Part shown: in pieces, positions 1-8,167 of the stretch
Layout of the letters: each line of letters starts with the position of its first letter
How positions within the stretch are numbered: position 1 is the first letter of the stretch
Assembly: GCA_016712625.1 (NCBI GenBank)
Contig: JADJQQ010000010.1
Coordinates: 1-14,343 of the forward strand
Source: Candidatus Competibacteraceae bacterium
GTDB taxonomy: Bacteria; Pseudomonadota; Gammaproteobacteria; Competibacterales; Competibacteraceae
Direction: 5' to 3'
Length of the DNA stretch: 14,343 nt
Notes under the pieces: model-generated
Database searches by the model: none
Told to the model about the DNA's origin: nothing
Seen by the model: only the letters and a program-made list of their open reading frames with translations
Position numbers and translations under genes: made by a program

Positions 1-579
1 GAGCCCCTCGAAGAGAAACAGCGGCAGGTAACAGTGATGACGGTAATAGTGGTTGTAGAAGCTGAATTCCTGTTGCCCGTGCGTGGATCTCGGAATGATC
101 CAGATCCAACACGATCACCGCCAGGGCGTGGGGTAACTGGCGATGAACGCTGCGCGACGAAGGCCGCGCCGGGCGATATAGATATCCCGAGCCGGACGGC
201 ATTCTCAGCCGGGAAAGTGGGACCACTGGCCAAGTCCATGGCCTGGACAAGGGGATGACGATTCACCCCAGCAAGCAGCGGTCGGTCCGCAGCGCACGGT
301 AGCGTCATTGCCGTCGGCGTAGCCACAGGCGATCTGAAAATCCGTTGGGTCAACGGGTCTTGCAGGGGTACTCGATATACGACGGATGACGCCGGTCATC
401 GACTGGACAGGACCAGACGGTCGATCAGCCCGATCTGCTGGTCGACGCCGCGCAAAATCAAGCGGGCCAATGTCAAACGACATCGCCCCGCCGTCGAATC
501 AGCGCGCACCGTCAGACCGGCGACGGGAGAAATCACACAGCGGCTCTGGGGTAGAGATCGAAGACGTGGGCGACCTCAT
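1..579 (-). pseudogene. IS1380-family transposase, N-terminal part, frameshifted
   Basis: This is the N-terminal part of the DDE transposase that would move the IS1380-like element. The start is ATG at 577-579, preceded by GGAGAAG. Recognisable pieces, spread over several frames, include SDIGPLDFARR, the match to the region before the first catalytic aspartate, and, reading into the left edge, the FSFYNHYYRHH segment that follows the catalytic DxDxSED stretch of this family. At least four reading-frame changes occur in under 600 bases, so no functional protein is expected from the sequence as given. It points away from copy B, so the two elements face each other across norC and the ISL3 remnant. 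Confidence 0.8.
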
Positions 580-665
580 TTAGCTTCTCCGAAGCGTTCT
601 GGCAGAACACCAATTATATCATTGGTTAAGTGAGAGTCGCCCGTTTTATGAATAATTCGGGCTAA
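1..665 (-). mobile_element. IS1380-family element, copy A, cut by window edge
   Basis: This stretch is the reverse complement of the first roughly 670 bases of the complete copy at 2792-4505. Its outer end at 645-665 reads inward as TTAGCCCGAATTATTC, against TTAACCCGAATTATTC in the other copy. The leader, start region and N-terminal third of the transposase follow in the same order, and the rest lies beyond the left edge. Compared with copy B it has many scattered one- and two-base gaps and insertions, at positions different from those in copy B. No target duplication could be tested because the other end is missing. The family assignment rests on the transposase reconstructed from both copies. 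Confidence 0.85.
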
Positions 666-1009
666 TGTTGAAGTCGATGAGATAGGAAATTGGTCGGGAA
701 CCAGGAATTATCGGGTCACGCTCTCCATAGCACAGCGCGCGGAACGTGTTGTCATCAGTCCGGTAATTTTATTGATCATTTTTGGGGATATGGCGGAGTC
801 CATACGCACAGGCATTTATCGCTGTTCGGTCGGCGGGTTGAACTGCGTCTTGCGTAAATCCACGGTATCAATGTCCACGATGCCAAGGGCGGCCGACGAC
901 GACTCAAAGAGCGACGTAGTATGATCATCAAGTCAGTATACCCAAGCCTTAGAAAAACCAAGGTGTTGTTAGCCTGTGTAAATAGTACGGTTTTGGATAC
1001 CAGCATTAA
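666..1009. other. Unassigned DNA between two IS elements
   Basis: No gene can be supported here. Short open frames occur on both strands (for example 776-1006 minus) but their translations, rich in serine and arginine, match no family I recognise and lack a convincing ribosome-binding site. Base composition changes from GC-rich (about 820-910) to AT-rich (about 910-1009), suggesting a patchwork of old fragments. The left boundary is the IS1380 end and the right boundary grades into the ISL3 remnant, whose left terminal repeat I could not find. Confidence 0.4.
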
Positions 1010-1866
1010 GAGGGGATTGGCTGAAACGGTACGAGGAATTATCTGATCGCTCTATACTGCTAAGAACGTTGATTGGCAGGCGATTAAAAATCTTGAAAAT
1101 TATTAGGATTGATGATCTCTTTAAAAGGACGCAAGATTTTTGACGATTGCGACGAGTCGTATGGGTGGAAAAAACGGTGATTCTGGGGATGATGACCAAT
1201 CGGAAGAAAGAAACCGTCAAAAGAATTTTCATGAGTATTCCCAAGAGGTTACGCAAACAAGTGGGTTTCATTTGTTCGGATATGCATGTTGGTTTTATCA
1301 ATACAAGAAGGAAGTTTTTGGGGAAAAGGTTCAGGTCATAGTCGGTGATTTCATGTCGCCAAGTTATACGGAAAGGGTCTGGATACGTTACGCAAAAGAG
1401 TTGGCACGTCTCTGCGGAAGGTCTTATCAAAGAACAGCATAAGGCTAGAAGGCGTGATGTGGCTTTTGCGTAAAGGCGTTTGTTTAACATCAAAAGACCA
1501 AGAAACGTTAGACAATTTATTCAAAGTATTCACCGATTTGACAACAAACATCAGTTAAAAAGTTAACGACTCTGTTTGATAGTAACCTAAATCGCCGGCG
1601 CGGGAAGCAGAGGATCACGGGATGGATGAACCGAGTTAAAGAGTTCGGTGCATTGCTTTGATACTTTCTTAAAGACGTTGGGGACCTATAAAGATGAAGT
1701 GGTCAATTATTTTTAAATCGACTGACGGTAGGTTTGTTGAAGGGCTTAATAACAAGATCAAAGTCATTCAGCGACGGTGCTATGGTTTGAAAAATATTGG
1801 GCATCTTTCCAACATCTTTATCTGGACCTTTATGGATATTCTTTGAATACCCACAAAAAATCATAG
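1010..1866 (+). pseudogene. ISL3-family transposase remnant, copy A
   Basis: This is a decayed DDE transposase of the ISL3 family. In order, over shifting frames, one can read WQAIKNLE, then IDDLFKRTQDF (position of the first catalytic Asp), TVILGMMTNRKKETVK, SIPKRLRKQVGFICSDMH (second Asp in CSDM), a segment matching LDTLRKR and GVMWLLRK, then DTFLKTLGTYKDEV and finally NNKIKVI and RCYGLKNIGH near the family's C-terminal EGLNNKIK motif. The expected Glu-containing GFVEGLNNK is damaged here (GLLKGL by frame shift) but intact in copy B. At least five frame changes and in-frame stops occur. It ends at TAG 1864-1866. AT-rich composition contrasts with norC just downstream and indicates foreign origin. 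Confidence 0.8.
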
Positions 1867-1972
1867 GGTTACCGAAATTTACTCCGAATTTGTTGAGGAA
1901 GTAACAAGTGATTACGATCGACAATATTCTGTTTTTAAACACAATTTAACCCCAATGTTAACTCAAAAGGCC
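1867..1972 (+). repeat. 3' tail and probable right end of ISL3 copy A
   Basis: Bases 1867-1972 align closely with 8828-8933 after ISL3 copy B, and the similarity stops where the latter reaches its terminal repeat. Read inward, the end here is GGCCTTTTGAGTTAAC, a degraded form of GGCTCTTTTGGAGTTACC at 8933. ISL3 elements commonly begin with GGCTCTTT-like ends. No matching left end was found for this copy. Confidence 0.65.
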
Positions 1973-2044
1973 AAATTCAGCGATGGTGGCCATGTTGGGT
2001 CCTTGACTGAATTAAGTGGATGAAGGTGTGCTGGGTGCAGGTTG

Positions 2045-2072
2045 GCATTCCTTGATCGAGGTCAAGGAATGC
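2045..2072. promoter_or_regulatory. FNR/DNR/NnrR-type box upstream of norC
   Basis: An 11-base perfect inverted repeat (GCATTCCTTGA and TCAAGGAATGC) surrounds six bases. Its core at 2052-2065, TTGATCGAGGTCAA, fits the half-site pattern TTGAT-N4-(A/G)TCAA bound by Crp/FNR-family regulators; DNR and NnrR proteins of this family use such sites to switch on nor genes in response to NO and low oxygen. It lies about 100 bases before the norC start, compatible with an activator site near -40 of a promoter starting around 2100. The match is direct; which regulator binds is inference. Confidence 0.6.
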
Positions 2073-2161
2073 AAACCGATGTTTTCGGAACATAGAGCGG
2101 GTTGCCGCCCGATGCGGATTTTGGCGGGGCGGCCCGCATCATCGCCGATCAAGAGGTCATC

Positions 2162-2583
2162 ATGAGCGCGTTTTCTCCAAGTCCATGGCGCGAAATATTT
2201 CCTATGGCGGCACGCTCTTTTCGGTGCTGCTGTTTCTCGCCCTTACTCTTCACACTACCCTGGCGTATCCGCAGCGGATTCCACCGGACGCCATCGCCGG
2301 AGGTCGCCCGCGGCAAGGGCTGTGGGAAACCCGCAACTGCATCGGTTGCCACACCCTGCTGGGCGAAGGCGCCTACTTCGCGCCGGAACTGGGCAACGTC
2401 TACAAACGGCGCGGCGCGGCGTTCATCAGGTCTGGATCAGGCGCATCCGACCCAGGTGCCGGGTCGCCGGCAGATGCCGCAATTCCATTTTACCGACCAG
2501 CAACTGGATGACCTGGTGGCCCTTTCTGAAATGGACTTCGAAATCAACACCAAGAAAACTGGCCGCCCAACATCGAAGGCTGA
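2162..2583 (+). pseudogene. norC: norC, nitric oxide reductase cytochrome c subunit, frameshifted
   Basis: NorC is the membrane-anchored monohaem cytochrome c that passes electrons to NorB for reduction of NO to N2O. The uninterrupted part (from ATG 2185) reads MARNISYGGTLFSVLLF, a membrane anchor, then NCIGCHTLLGEGAYFAPELG with the CxxCH haem site. After about 2430 the frame changes, but QMPQFHFTDQQLDDLVA and the final NWPPNIEG-like end can still be read, ending at TGA 2581-2583. I prefer ATG 2162, which has AAGAGGT before it and would give MSAFSKSMARN if a two-base insertion near 2175 is removed. The total length of about 140 codons is normal for NorC. At least three further indels lie after 2430, some next to short homopolymers (CCC-TTT, AAAA). 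Confidence 0.85.
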
Positions 2584-2620
2584 TCCGCCGTCCCCGGCAT
2601 CCAGAGTGAGGAAGAACATC

Positions 2621-2728
2621 ATGCAGTTGCACTATCAATCCCAGGCGGTGGCCAAGCCCTATTTCATTGCCGCCATCGCCCTGTTCGTGGGGCAAATCCT
2701 GTTCGGCCTGATTCTGGGCCTGCAATAT
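2621..2728 (+). pseudogene. norB: norB, nitric oxide reductase catalytic subunit, first 36 codons only
   Basis: NorB is the large haem-copper-oxidase-like subunit (about 450-470 residues) that reduces NO. Only its start survives: MQLHYQSQAVAKPYF followed by the hydrophobic beginning of helix I (IAAIALFVGQILFGLI, then LGLQY). The start ATG at 2621 has GAGGAAG nine bases before it and sits 37 bases after the norC stop, the usual norCB arrangement. After LQY the frame runs into the inverted-end unit at 2729 and stops inside the IS. No other part of norB is in the window, so the deletion or rearrangement took the rest of the gene, including all haem and FeB ligands. Confidence 0.85.
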
Positions 2729-2833
2729 GGCTATCTGAGCCCAACCCCTCGAAAAGGTAAATATAAGCGTCGTCTAATATGCGGAGGTGGTTTTAACCCG
2801 AATTATTCATAAAAATGGGCGACTTTCACTTAA

Positions 2834-2878
2834 CCAATTGATATAATTGGTGTTCTGCCAAGAACGCTTCGGAGAAGC
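2834..2878 (+). promoter_or_regulatory. Three abutting palindromes in the IS1380 leader
   Basis: Directly before the transposase start are CCAATTGATATAATTGG (2834-2850), GTTCTGCCAAGAAC (2852-2865) and GCTTCGGAGAAGC (2866-2878), almost without gaps. The third contains the ribosome-binding sequence GGAGAAG in its stem and loop, three bases before ATG 2882. The same three palindromes are present in copy A (about 591-634), with small changes that mostly keep the pairing. A role in limiting transposase translation or binding a repressor is inference. Confidence 0.5.
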
Positions 2879-2881
2879 TAA

Positions 2882-4269
2882 ATGAGGTCGCCCATGTTCG
2901 ATTCTACCCCAGAGCCGCTGCGATTTCCTCCCGTCGCCGGCCTGACGGTGCGCGCCGAGTTCGACGGCAGGGCGATGTCGTCGGACATTGGCCCGCTGAT
3001 TTTGCGCGGCGTCGACCAGCAGATCGGGCTGATCGACCGTCTGGTCCAGGCCGTCGATGACCGGCGTCATCCGTCGTATATCGAGCACCCCTGCACGACC
3101 TGTTGACCCAACGGATTTTTTCAGATCGCCTGTGGCTACGCCGACGGCAATGACGCCAATGCGCTGCGGACCGACCCGCTGTTTAAGCTGGGGTGAATCG
3201 TCATCCCTTGGTCCAGGCCATGGACTTGGCCAGTGGTCCTACCTTCTCCCGGCTGGAGAATGCCGTCTCGGCTCGGGATATCTATCGCCTGGCGCGGGCC
3301 TTCGTCGCGCAGTTCATCGCCAGTTACCCCACGCCCCCGGCGGTGATCGTGTTGGATCTGGATCATTCCGAGGATCGACGCACGGGCAACAGGAATTCAG
3401 CTTCTACAACCACTATTACCGTCATCACTGTTACCTGCCGCTGTTTCTCTTCGAGGGCTCTCGGGCCAATTCATCACGGCCGCGCTGCGCCCGCCAACGC
3501 CCGACCGGTGCCGAGAATGCCATGATCATCAAGCGGGTCATCAAGCGGTTACGCACGGCTTGGCCCGAGACCCGGATTATCCTGCAGGGCGACAGCCATT
3601 TCGCCAATCCCGAGTTGATGCAACTGGCCGTTGACGACCCGGCGATCGACTTCATCTTTGGGCTGGCCGGCAACCGCGCCTTGTCGCCGCTCGCCGAACC
3701 CTTCCTGGCCTCTCACCGCCGCCGGGTTGAGAACGCCCGTCGGGTCGGGCACGCTCTGTCGACCGCCACGCACACCTACCATGACCTCGCTTACCGAGCC
3801 GAGTCCTGGCCGCGGGCGTTTCGGGTCATCCTCAAGGCCGAGGTGATGGCCAGGGTGACAACCCGCGCTTCGTCGTCACCTCGCTGGACCTGCCCACACC
3901 GGCGTGCCTGTACCGGGATCTCTATAGTGCCCGCGGCCAGGATGAAATTTCATCAAAATGCTCAAGAACGACTTGGCCAGCGATCGCACCTCGATCACCG
4001 TTTCCTCGCCAACCACCTGCGCCTGTTCTTCTCCTGCGCCGCCTATGTCCTGCATCAGGCCCCTGCGCACCGAGGTGCTGGTCCATACCGAACTGGCGAA
4101 AGCCCAACCGGTCACCGTCATCCTCAAGCTGTTCAAGCTGGCGGTGCGGGTGGTGGCCTACCAGGACCGGATCAAACTGCACTTACCGACGAGTTGTCCC
4201 GTTAAAGACCTGCTGCGCCGGGTCACCGACCGCCTGTTTCTGACCCGCCCGCCGCCGCTCCCCACTTGA
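2882..4269 (+). pseudogene. IS1380-family transposase, copy B, frameshifted
   Basis: This is a DDE transposase spread over all three forward frames. ATG 2882 is chosen because GGAGAAG precedes it. In order: FDSTPEPLRFPPVAGL and RAEFDGRAMSSD (family N-terminus), IACGYADGNDANALR, NAVSARDIYRLARAFV, VIVLDLDHSED (first catalytic Asp), THGQQEFSFYNHYYRHH, GAENAMIIKRVIKRL, IILQGDSHFANPELM (second Asp), FIFGLAGN, FIKMLKNDLASDRTS (the Glu normally just before FIK is lost to a frame change) and FLANHLRLFFSCAAYV. About six to eight frame changes occur, several in runs such as CCCC at about 3088 and TTTTTT at about 3115. As written it is inactive; stop at 4267-4269. Confidence 0.85.
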
Positions 4270-4505
4270 CCCCGCCGGTCAATTCGCTCCCGCACGTCAG
4301 GCTCGTCCGGGCCGGCAGCGTGCTGCCCGTCGGGTCGCCACGGTACCCGCAGGCATGACCGCGACACCCGGTTAGCCGAGGCCATCTCGACTTCCGTTAC
4401 CCATCCGGGTGCGGATAACCCGTCCATCATGCGGGTCACGCTTGAATCCGAGGCCGTAGGTCGGCCTCTGGCGCCGATGGCGGTTTATGAAATATTCGGG
4501 TTAAA

Positions 4506-4713
4506 TCGTCCATGCCTGTGGAAAGCAGGTCGCAGGCCATCAATCGTGCAAAAAAGCTAACTCATATGCAATGGAACTGCACGATGATTACAGCAGCAGT
4601 TATTGCACTGGCAAAGTAAGGGGATACGAGGTTCCCGCATCCGTGGCACCACTACGCAAAAAGTAGACTTTTTGCACTCGGTTGGTGCTGCCGCGCATTA
4701 GCTTTTTCTAATT
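4506..4713. other. Noncoding interior of the inverted-end unit, palindrome-rich
   Basis: Between the IS1380 right end and the outer inverted repeat there is no credible gene. The clearest structure is GCAAAAAGT-AG-ACTTTTTGC at 4656-4675, flanked by GCACCA (4646-4651) and TGGTGC (4683-4688), which together fold into a long interrupted stem. A second, looser pair is ATCGTGCA (4543-4550) with TGCACGAT (4578-4585). Such secondary structure is common in MITEs. A terminator is less likely because no T-run follows the stem directly. Confidence 0.45.
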
Positions 4714-4744
4714 TTTACCTTTTCGAGGTTGGGCTCAGATAGCC

Positions 4745-5429
4745 AAATTCCGTTCACGCCCTTGGCGGCGCCCGCGGGTGGTGGGGAGATCGAGAGCGGG
4801 CGAGTGTCCGAGCAGCGGGTTGCGATCGCTGCCCCGGACGGGTCGGGAACGCTGGAAGTGCGGCGGATCTGCCTGGACTTGCACCAGCCGACCCGCGACG
4901 GCGAGAACACGTTTATCTGCTGCCCACGGTACCGGCCGCGGCGGTCGATGCCTGCACCTTGGCGCGCCTCTACCGCGAGCGCTGGACCCTGGAGAAAGCC
5001 TTTTTGCATTTGACGCTGCAACTGCGCTGTGAGATCGACACCTTGGCCTATCCCCGGCGGCCCTGTTCCGGACTGGCGATGGCGGTGGTGGCCTATAACG
5101 GCCTGGCGGTGATCAAAGCCACCCTGCGCCAGGTCCACGGGGCCGAGGCCATCGACGACGGCGTCTCGGGCTACTACCTCGTCCACGAAATGGCCCGGGT
5201 GGCCGAGAGCCTGGAGACCCTGGTCAGGCCCCGGGATTGGGCAGTGTTCCAGACCCTCCCCCGGCAACGATGGCGGCTTGGCTGATCGCCACGGCCGGGC
5301 ACGTCCAGTTGCGCAAGTACCGCAAGCATCCGCGTGGACCAAAAGCCGCCCGTGAAGCGGACCCACGATCCCCGCCGACCTCATGTGTCCGTCGCCCGCC
5401 TGCTGGCGCTGCGCCAGCAGACCGACTGA
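4745..5429 (+). pseudogene. IS4-family transposase, C-terminal half, truncated and frameshifted
   Basis: Readable in order are GTLEVRRICLDLHQPTRDGE, then after a frame change near 4920 ACTLARLYRERWTLEKAF, LRCEIDTLAYPR, LAMAVVAYNGLAVIKATLRQ and SGYYLVHEMARVAESLETLV, then after another change near 5250 TMAAWLIATAGHVQLRKYRK and finally RRPHVSVARLLALRQQ. YRERWTLE fits the IS4 Y-(2)-R-(3)-E signature with the third catalytic residue Glu, although the Lys usually six residues later appears to be Thr. The N-terminal half, with the two catalytic Asp residues, is missing because the inverted-end unit starts at 4744. It converges on glgB, ending about 100 bases from the glgB stop. Confidence 0.8.
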
Positions 5430-5471
5430 GCCGCAACCCCTTGAACGCTTGGGGTCACCTTCAAAGCCCTG

Positions 5472-5503
5472 GTATCTATCCTGCACATACCCCTGATAGA
5501 TAC
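5472..5503. repeat. 9-base inverted repeat between IS4 fragment and glgB
   Basis: GTATCTATC at 5472-5480 and GATAGATAC at 5495-5503 are exact complements around a 14-base spacer. It lies just past the 3' ends of both converging genes. Without a T-run it is not a convincing terminator; it may be a leftover IS end. Confidence 0.35.
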
Positions 5504-5531
5504 GTTGAGCAAACGTAATTCTCTGTTACGA

Positions 5532-7754
5532 TCATGCCCCCTCATTCGGCTTCCCAAAGGGAAATATAGGCCGGTCAATGGCGGCAACGTGAGGGGTGAT
5601 CGAGTCCGGCCGACCGTGGCGTGGCGTGGGCTCGGAGGTCACCCCGCCCATGTCGCGCCCACTGCCGCCATAGACGGTGGCGTTTGAGTTGAAAATCTCC
5701 TTCCAGCGGCCGGCCCAGGGAACGCCGAGGCGCCATCCCGTGTGCTCCACGCCGGCGAAGTTGAAGATGGCGATAACCGGTGCGGCGTCCTCCTCGCCCT
5801 TGCGCAGCCAGGCATAGACACTCGCTTGTTCGGCGGCGCCGTCGATCCATTCGAAGCCGTCGGCCCGGCAGTCTCGCGTATGCAGCGCGGGATCCGCAAT
5901 AGAGGGCATTGAGATCTTTGATCAGTCGTTGGAGTCCGGCATGGCCGCCGTCATCGAGCGTGCCCCAGTCGAGTACGCCGTCCGCGTTCCATTCGGTGCG
6001 TTGACCCCATTCGCTGCCCATGAACAGCAGTTTCTTGCCGGGATGCGCCCACATGAAGGTGTAATAGACGCGAAGGTTGGCCAGTTTTGCCGCCGGGTCG
6101 CCGGGCATCTTGTCCCAGATGGAGCCTTTGCCGTGCACCACTTCGTCATGGCTGAGCGGCAGCATGAAATTCTCGCTGAACGCATAGGTCAGGCCAAAGC
6201 TCATCTTGCCGTGGTGGTAGGCGCGATACAGGGGGTCAGTGGTCATGTATTCGAGCGTGTCGTGCATCCAGCCCATATTCCATTTGAAGCCGAAGCCGAG
6301 TCCACCTTCGTGAACCGGTCGCGAGACGCCCGGCCAGGCGGTGGATTCCTCGGCGATGGTCATGACCGAGGGGTCGGAGCCATAGACAATGGCGTTGACG
6401 CGGCGCAGAAAGTCGATGGCTTCGAGGTTTTCGCGGCCCCCCTGGCGGTTGGGGATCCATTCGCCGTCCCGGCGACTGTAGTCGCGATAGAGCATCGAGG
6501 CGACCGCGTCGACGCGCAGGGCGTCGACATGGTGTTCTATCAGCCAGTAGAGGGCGTTGGCGGACAGGAAGTTGTTGACTTCCCGCCAGCCAAAATTGTA
6601 GATCAAGGTGTTCCAGTCGGGGTGGTATCCTTCGCGGGGTCGGCGTGTTCGTACAGCGCATTGCCGTCGAATTTGGCGAGGCCGTGGGGGTCGGTCGGGA
6701 AGTGGGCCGGCCCAGTCGAGAATCAGGCCGATGTCCGCGGCGTGACAGGCTTCGACGAAGGCCCGGAAATCCTCCAGGTCGCCGAAGCGGCTTGTCGGTG
6801 CGAATAGCCCGACGGGCTGGTAACCCCAGGAACCGTCGAACGGGTGCTCGGAGACCGGCAGGCATTCAATATGAGTGAACCCCAGGTCGCGTACATAAGG
6901 GATGAGCGTTTCGGCCAGTTCGCGATAGCTGAGCCAGCGGTCGTCTGTGTGCCGGCGCCAGCTTCCAAGATGGACTTCGTAGATGGAGATCGGGCTGTTC
7001 GTCCGTTGTCGTTCGCCGCGGTGCGCCATCCAGGCTGCGTCGCGCCAGGTATGCCTGTCGATGGCGCGCAAGATCGAGCAGTTGTCCGGCCGCAGTTCGC
7101 CTTGAAAGCCGAGCGGATCGCTTTTGGGCATCGGTAGTCCGCCCGCCGCGCCGGCGACTTCGTATTTGTAGCGCGCGCCTTCGGTGAGACCGGGAATGAA
7201 TAGTTCCCAGACGCCGGTCGTGCCGCGCCGGCGCATCGGGTGACGGCGCCCATCCCACTCGTTGAAGTCGCCGATGACCGAGACGCGCTGGGCATCAGGC
7301 GCCCAGACCGCAAAGGCGGCGCCGTCCACCCCTTCGTGGTGGCGTTGTTGCGCGCCCAGCGTGCGCCAGAGGCGCAGGTGCGCGCCCTCCGAGATGAGAT
7401 GTTCGTCGAGTTCGCCCAACAGGGGTCCAAACTGGTAAGGGTCGATGAAATTCCATTCAGCCTGGGCGTTTTGGGCGATGATGCGGTAGCGCAGAGGACG
7501 TGCGGCCAAGCGGACGCCGAATATGCCGGCGTCGTGCAGCCGCACCATTTCGTGCGCAGCGCCATCGGCGTCGCGTAATTGGGCGCGGTCTGCGCCGGGG
7601 CAAAGGTGCGCACTACCCAGCCGTCGGCGTCCGGGTGGACGCCCAGCATCGAGAAGGGCTCGCCAAACATCCCTCGGGCCAGGGCGTCCATCGCTCCCCT
7701 GTCCGGGGCCAGCGTGCTTCCCAATGCGCTCTTCGATACGTTCAGGCTCATCAT
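5532..7754 (-). pseudogene. glgB: glgB, 1,4-alpha-glucan branching enzyme, few frameshifts
   Basis: GlgB cuts alpha-1,4 glucan chains and rejoins them as alpha-1,6 branches during glycogen synthesis. The 741-codon span matches the usual length of about 730. In order: an N-terminal CBM48-type domain (FGEPFSMLGVHPDADGWVVR, VWAPDAQRVSVIGDFNEWDG, GVWELFIPGL), then the GH13 barrel with IYEVHLGSWRR, WGYQPVGLFAPTSRFG, LRVDAVASMLYRDY (nucleophile Asp, about codon 415), MTIAEESTAWPG (acid/base Glu, about 470), LSHDEVVHGKGS (stabilising Asp, about 536) and a C-terminal beta domain ending VYGGSGRDMGGV. Start ATG 7754 (or 7751) has GAGGGAGAAG just before it. Frame changes lie near 7580, 6708, 6635 and 5895; the middle two compensate each other and the catalytic core is otherwise unbroken. 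If those are sequence errors, the gene is functional. Confidence 0.88.
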
Positions 7755-7818
7755 CTCTTCTCCCTCGTCAGGTTCACAAGCCGGATCACAGAGGTGCATC
7801 CTTCGTTTCAAATGATAG

Positions 7819-7877
7819 TATACTTTAGCTAATTCCAATCTTTCAAAGAAGTTAAGATTGGAATTAGCTAAAATATA
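7819..7877. repeat. Large palindrome upstream of glgB
   Basis: Arms of 24 bases (7819-7842, containing TTTAGCTAATTCCAATCTT, and 7854-7877) pair at 23 of 24 positions around an 11-base loop. It lies 65 bases before the glgB start and directly after the short IS630 N-terminal fragment. There is no T-run, so a simple terminator is not supported. It could be a small palindromic MITE, two fused IS ends, or a regulatory hairpin in the glgB leader. Confidence 0.6.
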
Positions 7878-7883
7878 ATAAGT

Positions 7884-7992
7884 CTAAATGTCTTTTGTTT
7901 TAAAACCAAGCAGGACCATTTTAACCGCAATCGCTCTTTTTTATTTCACGACCTTCCGCAGCGTCAATAATTTCTTCTAACTTTAACATCAT
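7884..7992 (-). pseudogene. IS630-type transposase N-terminal fragment
   Basis: The first approximately 35 codons resemble the helix-turn-helix start of IS630-family transposases: MLKLEEIIDAAEGREIK and, after one A is removed from a run of six near 7940, RAIAVKMVLLGFKTKDI. The start ATG at 7989 or 7992 has AAAGGA upstream. It ends at TAG 7884-7886 next to the palindrome at 7819-7877. The fragment is probably the broken start of an element whose remainder is gone. It cannot be the same copy as the C-terminal fragment at 8984-9338, because the order along the minus strand is wrong. Confidence 0.5.
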
Positions 7993-8039
7993 TAAGATCC
8001 TTTCACAGAAAATTTTGCCTTAATTATAGCTAAACTTCC

Positions 8040-8167
8040 ACGAGTTAAAAGGAAAGCTATAGCAGGGCGGCATTACCGGTTCTAATGACATGGACGCGCC
8101 TACCGACTGCGGCATCACGGTGCCAAACTGGGAAGGCGTCATTAACCCTGAATGAGGAGGGGCGTCC
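8040..8167 (+). other. Leader of an IS110-family element
   Basis: The GC content rises at about 8050 and stays high up to the IS110 transposase start. The last part carries GAATGAGGAGGGGCGTCC ending at the ATG, a strong ribosome-binding region. IS110 elements are known to have a long structured noncoding end before the transposase that encodes the bridge RNA, so remains of that RNA gene may lie here. I could not confirm guide loops by eye, and the element's left boundary is not defined. Confidence 0.35.

Larger units (their letters stand above)
2792..4505 (+). mobile_element. IS1380-family element, copy B, both ends present
   Basis: Terminal inverted repeats of 22 bases bound the element: 2792-2813 starts TTTAACCCGAATTATTC and 4484-4505 read inward starts TTTAACCCGAATATTTC, with two mismatches. 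The 1714-base length is normal for the family. Inside are a structured leader, a 462-codon-long frameshifted transposase, and a 214-base noncoding tail (4270-4483) in which I see no gene. No direct target duplication flanks it. With copy A it forms an inverted pair around 666-2791. Confidence 0.85.
2729..4744. mobile_element. Unit with 31-33-base inverted ends enclosing IS1380 copy B
   Basis: The outer ends are near-perfect inverted repeats: 2729-2761 begins GGCTATCTGAGCCCAACC and ends TCGAAAAGGTAAA, and 4714-4744 is its reverse complement with only a two-base gap (CCCC against CC). Removing the IS1380 element leaves about 270 bases without coding capacity, rich in small palindromes. This looks like a MITE or the shell of an older IS into which IS1380 jumped. 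The left end interrupts norB and the right end interrupts an IS4 transposase, so the two flanks are not one gene; no target duplication is evident. An assembly junction is an alternative explanation. Confidence 0.55.

Noticed and set aside
2102..2812. Forward ORF of 236 codons spanning norC and norB
   Set aside because: Only its second half carries NorC and NorB residues; the first half is out of frame with norC, and the ORF is open by chance across the junction.
3057..4205. Long forward ORF of 382 codons
   Set aside because: It is a mosaic frame through the IS1380 transposase; only its middle part (HGQQEFSFYNHYY to about 3850) is the real reading frame, and both ends are out of frame.
4656..4675. 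Rho-independent terminator
   Set aside because: The stem is A/T-rich in its lower part and is not followed by a T-run; its position inside an inverted-end unit fits element structure better.
5929..6807. Forward ORF of 292 codons
   Set aside because: It is antisense to the strongly conserved glgB barrel and its translation resembles no family.
7755..7838. glgB start at 7838, giving a 28-codon extension
   Set aside because: The extension runs into the palindrome, matches no GlgB N-terminus and lacks a ribosome-binding site, whereas ATG 7754 has a good one.
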